In this document: piece by piece, positions 16,359 to 25,442 of the stretch
Numbering within the stretch: position 1 is the first letter of the stretch
Layout: each line of letters starts with the position of its first letter
DNA from: an uncultured Prevotella sp.
GTDB lineage: Bacteria > Bacteroidota > Bacteroidia > Bacteroidales > Bacteroidaceae
Assembly: GCA_946405145.1 (NCBI GenBank)
Contig: CAMJGE010000001.1
Location: forward strand, 1 to 64,000
Reading direction: 5' to 3'
DNA length: 64,000 nucleotides
Translations under genes and position numbers: made by a program
Notes under the pieces: generated by a model
Told to the model about the DNA's origin: nothing
What the model saw: the letters and a program-made list of their open reading frames with translations, nothing else
The model's database searches: none

Positions 16359-17270
16359 ATGAAACCGACATTATTTCTTTTAGCAGCAGGCATGGGCAGC
16401 CGTTATGGCGGCCTCAAGCAGCTCGATGGTCTGGGACCCAATGGTGAGACCATCATGGATTATAGTATCTACGATGCCATCCAGGCCGGATTCGGCAAGA
16501 TCGTATGGGTGATCCGCAAGGATTTCGAGGAGCAGTTCCGCACGCAGATTCTCTCTAAGTACGAGGGCAAGGTGAAGTGCGAGCTCTGCTTCCAGGCACT
16601 CGACGCACTGCCAGCAGGATTCTCTGTTCCAGAAGGTCGTGTGAAACCCTGGGGAACAAACCACGCTGTACTGATGGGTAAGGAAGTGATTAAGGAGCCG
16701 TTTTGTGTTATCAACTGCGACGACTTCTACGGTCGTGATGCCTTTATGCAGATTGGCAAGTTCCTGAGCAACCTGCCTGAGGGAGCCAAGAACCAGTATG
16801 CGATGGTGGGCTTCCGCGTGTGCAATACGCTGTCGGAAAACGGCTCTGTGGCCCGTGGTGTTTGTGCCTATAACGACAAGCGACACCTGACGGATGTTGT
16901 GGAGCGTACAGAGATTCTTCGCATTGATGGTGTTATTTCTTATAAGGACGAGCAGGGCGAGTGGCAACCACTGGAGGAGAACGTTCCCGTCTCAATGAAC
17001 ATGTGGGGCTTCACACCCGACTACTTCGAGCATAGCGAGGCTTATTTCCGCGAGTTCCTCAGCGACCCCAAAAACATGGAGAACCTGAAAGCCGAGTTCT
17101 TTATCCCACTGATGGTCAACAAGCTCATTACCGAGGGTACAGCCACCTGTGAGGTCCTCGACACCACCAGCAAATGGTTCGGAGTTACCTATGCAGCTGA
17201 TCGCGACGCTACTGTTGCTCGCATCCAGAAACTCGTTGACGACGGGGTATATCCTAACAAACTGTTTTGA
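16359..17270 (+). CDS. Sugar-phosphate nucleotidyltransferase
   Basis: 303 residues from ATG 16359. LFLLAAGMGSRYGGLKQLD is the nucleotide-binding loop of NTP-transferase enzymes, and VINCDDFYGRDAF gives the metal-binding Asp pair. It belongs with the UDP-sugar pyrophosphorylase-like group found beside galK and galE in Bacteroidota. No galT is present in the window, so this enzyme may make UDP-galactose from galactose-1-phosphate and UTP; that is an inference from context. Confidence 0.8.
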   Translation: MKPTLFLLAAGMGSRYGGLKQLDGLGPNGETIMDYSIYDAIQAGFGKIVWVIRKDFEEQFRTQILSKYEGKVKCELCFQALDALPAGFSVPEGRVKPWGTNHAVLMGKEVIKEPFCVINCDDFYGRDAFMQIGKFLSNLPEGAKNQYAMVGFRVCNTLSENGSVARGVCAYNDKRHLTDVVERTEILRIDGVISYKDEQGEWQPLEENVPVSMNMWGFTPDYFEHSEAYFREFLSDPKNMENLKAEFFIPLMVNKLITEGTATCEVLDTTSKWFGVTYAADRDATVARIQKLVDDGVYPNKLF

Positions 17271-17273
17271 CAT

Positions 17274-19715
17274 ATGAAGAAAGGACTATTAGTTGCTTTT
17301 CTTACGGCAACGGTAACGGTTATCGCATCGGCTCAGGTAAGACAAGAGATAACGCTGACCGATGACTGGCAATTCTCTCAGGACAAGAAGACCTGGCAGA
17401 ATGTGAGTATTCCACACGACTGGGCCATAGCTGGTCCCTTCGACAAGAAATGGGACCTTCAGGAGGTCGCTATTGAACAGAACGGAGAGACTGAGGCTAC
17501 CGAGAAAAGTGGGCGTTCAGGTGCTTTGCCATGGATCGGAGATGGGCATTATCGCCGTATGCTGACTATACCATCTAGCTACGAGCATGCAGAATTGATT
17601 TTCGACGGGGCAATGGCAGAACCTGTTGTGTCCGTCAATGGACAGCAAGCGGGTTACTGGGCTTATGGATATAACGCCTTCCGAGTGGATATAACACCAT
17701 TCGTCAAGAAAGGTGATAACCTGCTTGAAGTAGACCTTAAAAATGTAGAGGAGAGTAGCCGGTGGTACCCAGGAGCAGGAATCTACCGTCCTGTTACGCT
17801 TTTATTGACACAGCAAACACATCTCGACGATTGGAGCATTTATATACGAACTGTTAGCCAGAAAAATGGCAATGCTATCTTGGAGGTAGAAGGCAGGGTG
17901 TTAAAACCAGATCATAACGTATTTGCAAATGTGGCTTTAGTCTCTCCTGATGATCATTCTGCTGTTACAAACAGAGAAATTCATATCAATGATGATGGAA
18001 GTTTCCACACGACTCTCAATGTGGAAGATGCTAAATTGTGGACACCAGAGACTCCATATCTTTATAACCTGATAACCACTATTACTGACAGGAAAGGTAA
18101 GGTTGTCGATGAGAAGTGCATCAAAACGGGCATCCGCACCATACGGGTAACCCGTGAAAAGGGTTTCCAGCTGAATGGACAGACACGCAAACTGAAAGGT
18201 GTTTGCCTGCATCATGACTTGGGGCCTTTGGGTGCTGCTGTCAATAAGGCCGCACTTATCCGTCAGATAAAGATGATGAAGCAGATGGGCTGTGATGCTA
18301 TTCGCACAGCGCACAATATGCCGAGTCAGTGGCAGATGGATATTTGTGACTCTTTGGGTATGATGGTGATGGCAGAAAGCTTCGATATGTGGATATATCC
18401 AAAGTGCAAGAACGGCTATGCACGCTTTTTCAGAGAATGGAGCGACAAGGACATAACCAACTTGGTGTTAGCCAATCGCAACCATCCGAGTATTGTCATG
18501 TGGTCTATAGGCAATGAGATTCCTGAACAATGGAGCGAGGAGGGTCGGCAAATAGCCGTCCGTCTGCAAGGCCTCTGCCATGCGCTGGACCCCTCCCGAC
18601 CTGTTACCCAGGGTATGGACAGGGCCGATGCAGCTTTGAGCAGTGGCTTCGCCCAGACTATGGAAGTACCTGGATTCAACTACCGTGTTCATAAGTATCA
18701 GAATAATATCGAGAAACTTCCGCAAGGATTCCTCTTGGGTTCCGAGACGGCATCTACCGTCAGCAGTCGTGGCGTATATCAGTTCCCTGTTGTCGCTGAA
18801 GCCGTTGACACGGAATCGTCAGAACTCCGCAAGCACCATTACAACGGGCAGTGCTCCAGTTATGACGTGCAGTATTGTTCTTGGTCTAATTTGCCCGATG
18901 ACGATTGGGTATGGCAGGATGACAAGGACTGGGTCATTGGCGAGTTTGTATGGACAGGATATGACTATCTTGGTGAGCCTTCGCCCTACGATGAGTACTG
19001 GCCGTCGCGCAGTTCGTACTTTGGTATATGCGATCTGGCCGGACTGCCTAAGGACAGATATTATCTGTATCGTTCAAAGTGGCAGAAGGAAGACCACACC
19101 ATCCACTTGCTGCCTCACTGGACTTGGGGTAAACAACGCCGTGGACAGGTGACGCCTGTCTATTGCTATACCGATTATCCTACAGCCGAACTGTTTGTCA
19201 ATGGCAAGAGTCAGGGTAAAATCAGTAAGAATCCGAAAGAGCGCCTTGACCGTTACCGCTTGCGGTGGAATGATGTCAAGTATGAGCCGGGCCAGCTGAA
19301 GGTAGTCGTCTATGATGAGCAGGGAAAGCAAGCAGGCGAACAGGTTGTCAGCACAGCAGGGAAACCATCCAAGTTGAAACTTGACGTGTGGACACAGCAT
19401 GATGCCGAATGGCTGAAGGCAGATGGAGAAGACCTCGCTTTTATTACAGTCTCACTAACCGATGCAAAGGGAACTGTTATACCCGATGCCAACGACCGTC
19501 TGACCTTTGAGGTGTCTGGAGCAGGTCGTTTCGAGGCAGTCTGTAATGGCGATGCCACCAGTCTGGAATCGTTCACGAAACCTACCATGAGGTTGTTCAG
19601 CGGTCAGCTTGTGGTCGTTGTGCGTAGTGACAAGAAGGCTGGTAACCTCACACTAAAGGTAAGAGATTCGCAGCGGAAGATATTAAATACTGTTACATTG
19701 AAAACAATACAATGA
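17274..19715 (+). CDS. Exported GH2 beta-galactosidase with DUF4982
   Basis: 813 residues with a signal peptide (about 1-20). Sugar-binding domain (60-180), Ig-like domain (190-290), TIM barrel (about 295-590) with acid/base Glu415 in SIGNEIPEQW and a GEFVWTGYDYLGEP motif carrying the likely nucleophile, then DUF4982 (about 610-690) and a C-terminal Ig-like domain. This layout is typical of PUL-linked GH2 enzymes acting on galactosides in the periplasm. It starts 3 bp after the nucleotidyltransferase and overlaps the GH43 gene by 4 bp. Confidence 0.9.
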   Translation: MKKGLLVAFLTATVTVIASAQVRQEITLTDDWQFSQDKKTWQNVSIPHDWAIAGPFDKKWDLQEVAIEQNGETEATEKSGRSGALPWIGDGHYRRMLTIPSSYEHAELIFDGAMAEPVVSVNGQQAGYWAYGYNAFRVDITPFVKKGDNLLEVDLKNVEESSRWYPGAGIYRPVTLLLTQQTHLDDWSIYIRTVSQKNGNAILEVEGRVLKPDHNVFANVALVSPDDHSAVTNREIHINDDGSFHTTLNVEDAKLWTPETPYLYNLITTITDRKGKVVDEKCIKTGIRTIRVTREKGFQLNGQTRKLKGVCLHHDLGPLGAAVNKAALIRQIKMMKQMGCDAIRTAHNMPSQWQMDICDSLGMMVMAESFDMWIYPKCKNGYARFFREWSDKDITNLVLANRNHPSIVMWSIGNEIPEQWSEEGRQIAVRLQGLCHALDPSRPVTQGMDRADAALSSGFAQTMEVPGFNYRVHKYQNNIEKLPQGFLLGSETASTVSSRGVYQFPVVAEAVDTESSELRKHHYNGQCSSYDVQYCSWSNLPDDDWVWQDDKDWVIGEFVWTGYDYLGEPSPYDEYWPSRSSYFGICDLAGLPKDRYYLYRSKWQKEDHTIHLLPHWTWGKQRRGQVTPVYCYTDYPTAELFVNGKSQGKISKNPKERLDRYRLRWNDVKYEPGQLKVVVYDEQGKQAGEQVVSTAGKPSKLKLDVWTQHDAEWLKADGEDLAFITVSLTDAKGTVIPDANDRLTFEVSGAGRFEAVCNGDATSLESFTKPTMRLFSGQLVVVVRSDKKAGNLTLKVRDSQRKILNTVTLKTIQ

Positions 19716-20725
19716 AATCTATGAAAACAAAACTTGTTATGTTATTCATACTGATAATCGCTGAGCCTTGCTTTGCTCAGGAAAGAAACTTTAGGTTCAA
19801 CCCTGGAAAGGTCTGGCTTGATGATGAACACAATGTCATTAACGCCCATGGCGGGGGAATGCTCTACCACGGCAGCACCTATTACTGGTATGGAGAATAC
19901 AAACAGGGCAAGACCGTCTTGCCGGAGTGGGCAACATGGGAGTGTTACCGTACTGAAGTAACAGGTGTAAGTTGCTACTCCTCAAAAGACCTCCTTAATT
20001 GGCATTTCGAAGGAATTGTCCTCGGAGCTGAAAAAACTGACTCGCTTCATGACCTGCACACCTCAAAGGTTGTGGAACGTCCTAAAGTTATATATAATTC
20101 TAAAACTAAGAAGTTTGTCATGTGGATGCACATCGACAGTGCCGACTATTCCAAGGCCAGTGCAGGGGTGGCAGTATCAGACACTCCTACGGGGCCATTC
20201 ACCTATTTGGATAGTTTTAGACCTAACGGAGAAATGAGCCGCGACCAGACACTTTTTGTCGATGACGACGGAAAAGCATATCAGATATGTTCGTCAGAAG
20301 ACAATGCAACAATGTATATTCATTTATTGACTGACGACTATCTGAAGCCTACTAAGACCTTCACACGGAACTTCGAGAAGAAATATCGTGAGGCTCCTGC
20401 TGTATTCAAACATCATGGGAAATACTATCTGCTTACATCTGGCTGCTCTGGATGGGATCCCAATGTTGCTGATATAGCTGTTGCAGACTCTATGCTTGGA
20501 GAATGGAAATCACTGGGGAATCCATGTATAGGTGAAGAAGCAGACAAAACCTTCTATGGTCAAAGTACTTACGTTCAGCCTGTCATTGGTCGCCCAGACA
20601 CATATGTTACCATGTTTGATCGATGGAAGAAGACAGATTTGCCAGATTCACGCTATATATGGCTTCCATTGACTTTTGAAGGCGACAAACCAAAAATCAT
20701 TTGGCATAAAGACTGGGGTTTCTGA
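19712..20725 (+). CDS. GH43 glycoside hydrolase, probably exo-galactanase-like
   Basis: 337 residues with a signal peptide (about 5-23). INAHGGGMLYHGSTYYWYGE with the following YRTEVTGVSCYSSKDLLNW is the start of a GH43 five-bladed propeller of the group that includes exo-beta-1,3-galactanases and galactofuranosidases (subfamilies 24/34). Later landmarks are a likely base/pKa Asp in SRDQTLFVDDDGKAY and KYREAPAVFKHHGKYYLLTSG with the likely acid Glu. The ATGA overlap with GH2 shows coupling. A galactan side-chain substrate is inferred. Confidence 0.85.
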   Translation: MKSMKTKLVMLFILIIAEPCFAQERNFRFNPGKVWLDDEHNVINAHGGGMLYHGSTYYWYGEYKQGKTVLPEWATWECYRTEVTGVSCYSSKDLLNWHFEGIVLGAEKTDSLHDLHTSKVVERPKVIYNSKTKKFVMWMHIDSADYSKASAGVAVSDTPTGPFTYLDSFRPNGEMSRDQTLFVDDDGKAYQICSSEDNATMYIHLLTDDYLKPTKTFTRNFEKKYREAPAVFKHHGKYYLLTSGCSGWDPNVADIAVADSMLGEWKSLGNPCIGEEADKTFYGQSTYVQPVIGRPDTYVTMFDRWKKTDLPDSRYIWLPLTFEGDKPKIIWHKDWGF

Positions 20726-20746
20726 TTTTTTTTGTATTTTTGCAGC

Positions 20747-23700
20747 ATGAATGGCGTAAAACTATATTTAAACAGATGCATGATGGCATTATTTGTCCTC
20801 TTGTCGGCATCTGCATCAACGGCGTCTGACACCAAACAGATGCAGTTTGATAAGATAGTGCTGCCATACGATGCTAATGTCGTGGAGAGCGTTTGCAAGG
20901 ACAGCCTGGGCATGATGTGGTTTGCTACAAGACGTGGTTTGTTCTCTTATGACGGCTACAATATCCGACGGCTATATGAAGGAAGTTATTATGCTGTTCT
21001 GATAGTTGATGAAGAGACCCTATGCCTTGGAGGAGATGCTGGTCTTAGGTGGCTAAACCTGAGGACAGAACAGTTTGTTACGCCATTTGGAGATGTTCCA
21101 GAAATTGGAGAGGTTCGTTCACTTAAATGTGATAATGGTGTTTTATATGTAGGAACGAAGTCAAATGGTTTGTTCTGTCTTGATTTAGATAAAAGAATAT
21201 GGCAACGGTACACCCTTCCAAGCGGGAAGGATGATATTATCTATTCAATTGAACCTGTTAATGACAGGTTGTATGTTGCACATTATGGAGGACTTGCTTG
21301 TTTGGATAACAAAGGGGGTATATTTGATTTAGGGATAGATGATAATGTTTATGCATTGTGGTATGATCGACCAAATGGTAATCTGTGGATTGGTACGGAA
21401 CATCATTTGCTTTGCCAGAATGTAAAGGACTCGACTACAAAGGTTGTGGCATCTGGTAGTACATTCAATCAGATAGTTCCTTCTCCTTCTGGCGACATCC
21501 TGTTAGCTTCTGAATTTGGCTTGAAGATACTCAATCCCCAATCAGGCATTATCCAGACTATCGGCCATGACGCTTCATCGCCACAGGGACTGCCCAGCAA
21601 TACTATCCATCAAATTTATTGCGATGATGATATTATTTGGATTGCCACAGACAGGGGAGTTGCCATCACTCAGTCGGAAAGCGTTTTCGAGACAACGACC
21701 CTTCCTTCCATAACACATTCAAACGACGGAAATGTCTTTAGCCGGATTCTTGTTGATTCAAGCGGAGGACGATGGATGGGTGGTGACAACGGACTTCTGC
21801 ACATTACTCAAAACACCACAAAGTGGTTTAAAGTAGGCAGTGGCCTAAAAAAGAGCATCATTAGATGTGTCTATGAAGATCGGGACAAGGATATTTGGAT
21901 TGCAACAGATGCCAGCATAGCAAGGTATAACAGGCAGCGTGATGTCTTCGACTATTTCTCCTTGTCCGACCAGAAGGGCAGAAATGCTAATTGGGCCTAC
22001 GACATCTATGAAGATAATAAGAACCGGTTATGGATAGCGACCTATATGGGTGGTCTATATGTCGTTGACAAGACTGCATTGTTGTCAGGTAATGGATCGT
22101 TCATCTTAAAAGATAACCAGTTTGATGATGTGGACAGTATCGTCAACACGATTTACAGATTCATTCCCGATAAAAGTGGCGTGTTGTGGGCAAATACCAG
22201 TAAAGGGTTGGCCTCCATCAATACTAATTCGGGTAAGGTTACTCTGAAAAAACGGATGTATATTGACAACATGATTCTTGTAAATGATGTTATTTGGATT
22301 GATGTACAGGGGAAACTTTACAAATACGACACTCAGACAGACAGGCTGGAAGAAACCGATTTCCAAGTAAAAGACGGCATGATTCAATCTTTTGTTCATG
22401 ATAACAATAGAGTATGGATGTCTACCTCCCATGGGCTATTCTATATTGAAACAGCAGGTAATACCATACATTTCTACGTAAGACCGAATTACAATTTTAC
22501 TGCAGGTTCTTATGTCCCCTCAGATAATACTATCTTATGGGGTGGAGAGGATTTCATATGTAAACAATTCCTTAATACAACGTCTTCTGGCGACAAACCT
22601 TCGAAGGTGTTCATTTCTTCCATCATGGTTGGCGGAATTCCAATAAGTGATTGTGTCCCCCGATTTGAAAATAATATTTCACTGGACGGCAGGGAGGACA
22701 TTGCGCTTGATTTGTCCACTTTTGCATACAACCGAAAGGGTTCCGAAGTGTTTTGGTATAAAATAAATGAAGATGGGGAATGGCATTCTCTGCCAAATGG
22801 AACAAACCGTATTTTGTTATCGCATCTATCAGGAGGAAGTTATGAAATATATCTATCTACGGATTCAGACTTTAAAGAAGAATCTGTTAGCAAATATACT
22901 ATAAAGGTTCCTTATCCGTGGTTTTTCAGATGGTGGGCTTGGGTAGTCTATACACTAATCGCCTTATCTGTTGTTTATTACTTGATAAACTACTACAAAA
23001 GACGTGAGAATGCGCTGTTTGAGCAACGTGAGCGCGAACGTGTAATGGCATTGACGCAAGAGAAAATGGATTTCTTTGTAAACATGTCACATGAACTGAA
23101 AACTCCATTGAGCTTGATAATTGCTCCCCTAAGCAAACTGCTTTCAGAAACCTCAAATGCGAAGTTAAGGGATAGCCTGAAGTCTATCCAGAACAATGCC
23201 TCACGGCTCAATGACCTGATTCATCACATCTTAGACTTCAAGCAACTTGAAGCTGAGGGTGAAACTCAGATTCTTAGTTCCTATATCGACTTGTGTAGCT
23301 TGATCTCAGGATGTATTAGCGAATTTGAGACATCGGCAAAGGAACGCAATATAAGCATGGTGTTTCAGCCTACAGAAACGTCTGTTTTGATGGATGTTGA
23401 TGTGGTTAAGATACAGATGGTTATGCGTAATATCTTGTCAAATGCTCTGAAATATGCAGACGATGAGAAAGGAAAGATACTCGTTTCATTGGAAAAAAGA
23501 GCATCCGAAGTTCTTGTGTCGGTGCAAGATAATGGCCCTGGGGTGTCTGATAGTGATTTGCCAAAACTGTTCAACCGATATTATATGGGACAGAATTCCC
23601 GTGATGGATCGGGCATTGGCTTATCAGTAGTCAAGAAGTATGTGGAACTGCATGGTGGAGAAGTCAAGGCAGAGAATAACAATGGTCTGAAGGTGACTTT

Positions 23701-24538
23701 CTCAATACCTTTGAATGTTCTTACTTCTGTCGTGACGGAAAAAAACATTAAAGACGGTACTTCAGAAAAGCCGATAGTATTGATAGTCGACGATAACCAC
23801 GAAATACTTGATTTCCTGACCACAGCTTTGGAAACCTCATATCAGTGCATCACTGCATTAAGTGGCGAACAAGCCTTGAAAACCGTCGAAGAACGCATTC
23901 CAGACATCATCATAACAGACCAGATGATGCCTGGAATCGATGGAACCGAGTTGTGTCACCGCATTCGTCATAATCACTCCACGGAGTTGATTCCCATTAT
24001 TATGCTGACGGCAAAAGATGACTCCAATACCGAGTTGAAAAGCATACGTAGTGGTGCCGATGTATTTATGCCCAAGCCGTTTAACCTTCTCAAGCTACAG
24101 CTCCATATCGTTCAGCTGCTGACAAAAAGAAAAGCCATAGAACAGAACACAAGAATAGAAAGTATGCAGGCCGTCAAGGATGTCGCACCAGTATTATCCA
24201 ACGACGAGGAACTGATGGAACGGATTATTAGCCTGATTAACTCAAACATGCATTCCGAAGAGTTTAACGTTACAAAGTTGTGTGACTTGCTTTGTATGGA
24301 TCAGAAACAACTTTATCGTAAACTTAAACAGCTTACAGGTGAAACCCCCGTCAGTTTTATTCGCAAGCAGCGGTTACAAAGAGCTGCGGTTCTTTTGAAA
24401 CAAGAGAGATTCACTGTTTCTGAAGTTATGTATCAAGTTGGTTTCAGTAGTGCTTCTTATTTTTCAAGGAGTTTTGCTAAGGAATTTGGAGTTTTACCCA
24501 AAGAGTATCTTTTTTCTGATAACATTGCTGTCCACTAA
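20747..24538 (+). CDS. Hybrid two-component system (HTCS) regulator
   Basis: 1263 residues from ATG 20747, just after a -7 box TATTTTTG (20735-20742). Layout: signal peptide; periplasmic two-propeller sensor with repeated WIGT/WIATDRG-type blades and a Y_Y_Y domain (to about 720); one TM helix (about 724-746); HisKA with the H-box VNMSHELKTPLSLI near 783; HATPase (about 880-990, DNGPGVSDSD); receiver (about 1011-1130, VLIVDDN and ITDQMMPGID); AraC HTH (about 1148-1260). Such proteins sense an oligosaccharide and switch on the adjacent PUL. The last three residues and stop are supplied by an IS inverted repeat. Confidence 0.95.
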   Translation: MNGVKLYLNRCMMALFVLLSASASTASDTKQMQFDKIVLPYDANVVESVCKDSLGMMWFATRRGLFSYDGYNIRRLYEGSYYAVLIVDEETLCLGGDAGLRWLNLRTEQFVTPFGDVPEIGEVRSLKCDNGVLYVGTKSNGLFCLDLDKRIWQRYTLPSGKDDIIYSIEPVNDRLYVAHYGGLACLDNKGGIFDLGIDDNVYALWYDRPNGNLWIGTEHHLLCQNVKDSTTKVVASGSTFNQIVPSPSGDILLASEFGLKILNPQSGIIQTIGHDASSPQGLPSNTIHQIYCDDDIIWIATDRGVAITQSESVFETTTLPSITHSNDGNVFSRILVDSSGGRWMGGDNGLLHITQNTTKWFKVGSGLKKSIIRCVYEDRDKDIWIATDASIARYNRQRDVFDYFSLSDQKGRNANWAYDIYEDNKNRLWIATYMGGLYVVDKTALLSGNGSFILKDNQFDDVDSIVNTIYRFIPDKSGVLWANTSKGLASINTNSGKVTLKKRMYIDNMILVNDVIWIDVQGKLYKYDTQTDRLEETDFQVKDGMIQSFVHDNNRVWMSTSHGLFYIETAGNTIHFYVRPNYNFTAGSYVPSDNTILWGGEDFICKQFLNTTSSGDKPSKVFISSIMVGGIPISDCVPRFENNISLDGREDIALDLSTFAYNRKGSEVFWYKINEDGEWHSLPNGTNRILLSHLSGGSYEIYLSTDSDFKEESVSKYTIKVPYPWFFRWWAWVVYTLIALSVVYYLINYYKRRENALFEQRERERVMALTQEKMDFFVNMSHELKTPLSLIIAPLSKLLSETSNAKLRDSLKSIQNNASRLNDLIHHILDFKQLEAEGETQILSSYIDLCSLISGCISEFETSAKERNISMVFQPTETSVLMDVDVVKIQMVMRNILSNALKYADDEKGKILVSLEKRASEVLVSVQDNGPGVSDSDLPKLFNRYYMGQNSRDGSGIGLSVVKKYVELHGGEVKAENNNGLKVTFSIPLNVLTSVVTEKNIKDGTSEKPIVLIVDDNHEILDFLTTALETSYQCITALSGEQALKTVEERIPDIIITDQMMPGIDGTELCHRIRHNHSTELIPIIMLTAKDDSNTELKSIRSGADVFMPKPFNLLKLQLHIVQLLTKRKAIEQNTRIESMQAVKDVAPVLSNDEELMERIISLINSNMHSEEFNVTKLCDLLCMDQKQLYRKLKQLTGETPVSFIRKQRLQRAAVLLKQERFTVSEVMYQVGFSSASYFSRSFAKEFGVLPKEYLFSDNIAVH

Positions 24539-24787
24539 TAATCGCTAAGCGTTCTTTGAAATGCTTCATGTATTTGTTCCCTTCGTATTTCATTGCAATT
24601 CGTCAAAAAAATCTCTGCGGCAAGAACTCTATGAACTGGGCGAATAGATATTTTCCGGTGTTCATCGAATGGCTAATTTGCTTCTGGATTGCAAAGGTAG
24701 TCAATTCAAATCGTCATCGTCAATTTTTCGCTCTAAAACTCTATATTTAAGTAACCTACAAACATCTCCGCTTATTTTTAGTGGACA
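24529..24787 (-). mobile_element. 259-bp IS4-type remnant with both inverted repeats
   Basis: Ends are TGTCCACTAATAATCGC (from 24529) and, on the other strand, TGTCCACTAAAAATAAGCGG (from 24787). Inside, a -7 box TACCTTTG precedes a minus-strand ATG at 24664 coding MNTGKYLFAQFIEFLPQRFF, a stop, then in the same frame RIAMKYEGNKYMKHF: the N-terminal domain of an IS4-group transposase (DUF4372 type). The rest of the transposase is gone, leaving a MITE-sized unit. No target-site duplication is obvious. Confidence 0.8.
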
Positions 24788-24974
24788 CGAGTGAAATATT
24801 TGTATCAATAAGCTTACGGAGGGTCTGAGTGTCGCAACATTCAGAATACACGTCTGAATGTCATGCTTGGTTATTGATAAGTCTTGAAAATCAGCAGTTT
24901 ATATATCTTTTTGATAATGCGTGAGTCTTATTTTAGTAGTTCCACTTTTGGATATGATTACCATTTTTGGAAAT

Positions 24975-24989
24975 AAAATTGGCGCAAAA
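24975..24989 (-). repeat. Arm-like motif, inverted copy
   Basis: AAAATTGGCGCAAAA, the reverse complement of the core found at 12225 and 25096. Confidence 0.45.
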
Positions 24990-25095
24990 TGTTTTAGATA
25001 AAATATTCAAGTCGATTTCTTGGTATTTTGTAATGATGTAATTACTTAAGAATCAGATACTTGTAACTGGTTTCCATCTAAAGATTCTTAATTTG

Positions 25096-25123
25096 ATTTT
25101 GCGCCAATTTTGCGCCAATTTTT
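25096..25123 (+). repeat. Two overlapping arm-like motifs
   Basis: TTTTGCGCCAATT occurs twice with an 11-bp offset, about 110 bp from the tRNA-His 3' end. Confidence 0.5.
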
Positions 25124-25194
25124 CCTGTTTTAACACATAACTGTTGGAATTTAAGTTAAAATTAAGTTAAAATCTTAATTTAAGGATAAAAAGG

Positions 25195-25227
25195 AAAACC
25201 TTGTAAGTTGTTGACCTACAAGGTTTT
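25195..25227 (-). terminator. Terminator of tRNA-His
   Basis: AAAACCTTGTA (25195-25205) pairs perfectly with TACAAGGTTTT (25217-25227); on the minus strand the second arm ends in TTTT. Confidence 0.75.
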
Positions 25228-25232
25228 GTGAG

Positions 25233-25307
25233 GGTGCCCGGTGGGACTCGAACCCACGACATTCAGAACCACAATCTGACGCTCTAACCAACTGAACTAC
25301 GGGCACC
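25233..25307 (-). tRNA. tRNA-His (anticodon GTG)
   Basis: 75 nt from the extra G(-1) to C73, CCA not encoded. The acceptor stem GTGCCCG/CGGGCAC, D-arm, anticodon stem TCAGA/TCTGA with loop TTGTGGT, and T-arm GTGGGTTCGAGTCCCAC all pair. The G(-1):C73 pair is a His hallmark. Its 3' half is duplicated at 12119-12161. Confidence 0.95.
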
Positions 25308-25387
25308 ATGTTGGTTTTGCGGGTGCAAAGGTACACAATTTATTCCGAACTGCCAAATGTTTGAGCCGAATTTTTGCAAAAAGGGCA

Positions 25388-25420
25388 AAAAAAATCCCCC
25401 TGTCAAAGTTGACAAGGAGA
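25388..25420 (-). terminator. Terminator of glutathione peroxidase gene
   Basis: Minus strand: TCTCCTTGTCA, loop ACTT, TGACAGGGGGA, then a run of eight T. It starts 22 bp after the stop codon. Confidence 0.85.
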
Positions 25421-25442
25421 TCTTTCTGGGTTATTAATATCA

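Larger units (their letters stand above)
24788..25194. other. AT-rich gap, right end of island
   Basis: No gene seen. It holds the arm-like GCGCCAATTTT motifs at 24975-24989 (inverted) and 25096-25123 and long A/T tracts. Confidence 0.5.

Noticed and set aside
13022..24787. Functional composite transposon
   Set aside because: Neither flanking IS has a working transposase and no target-site duplication was seen.
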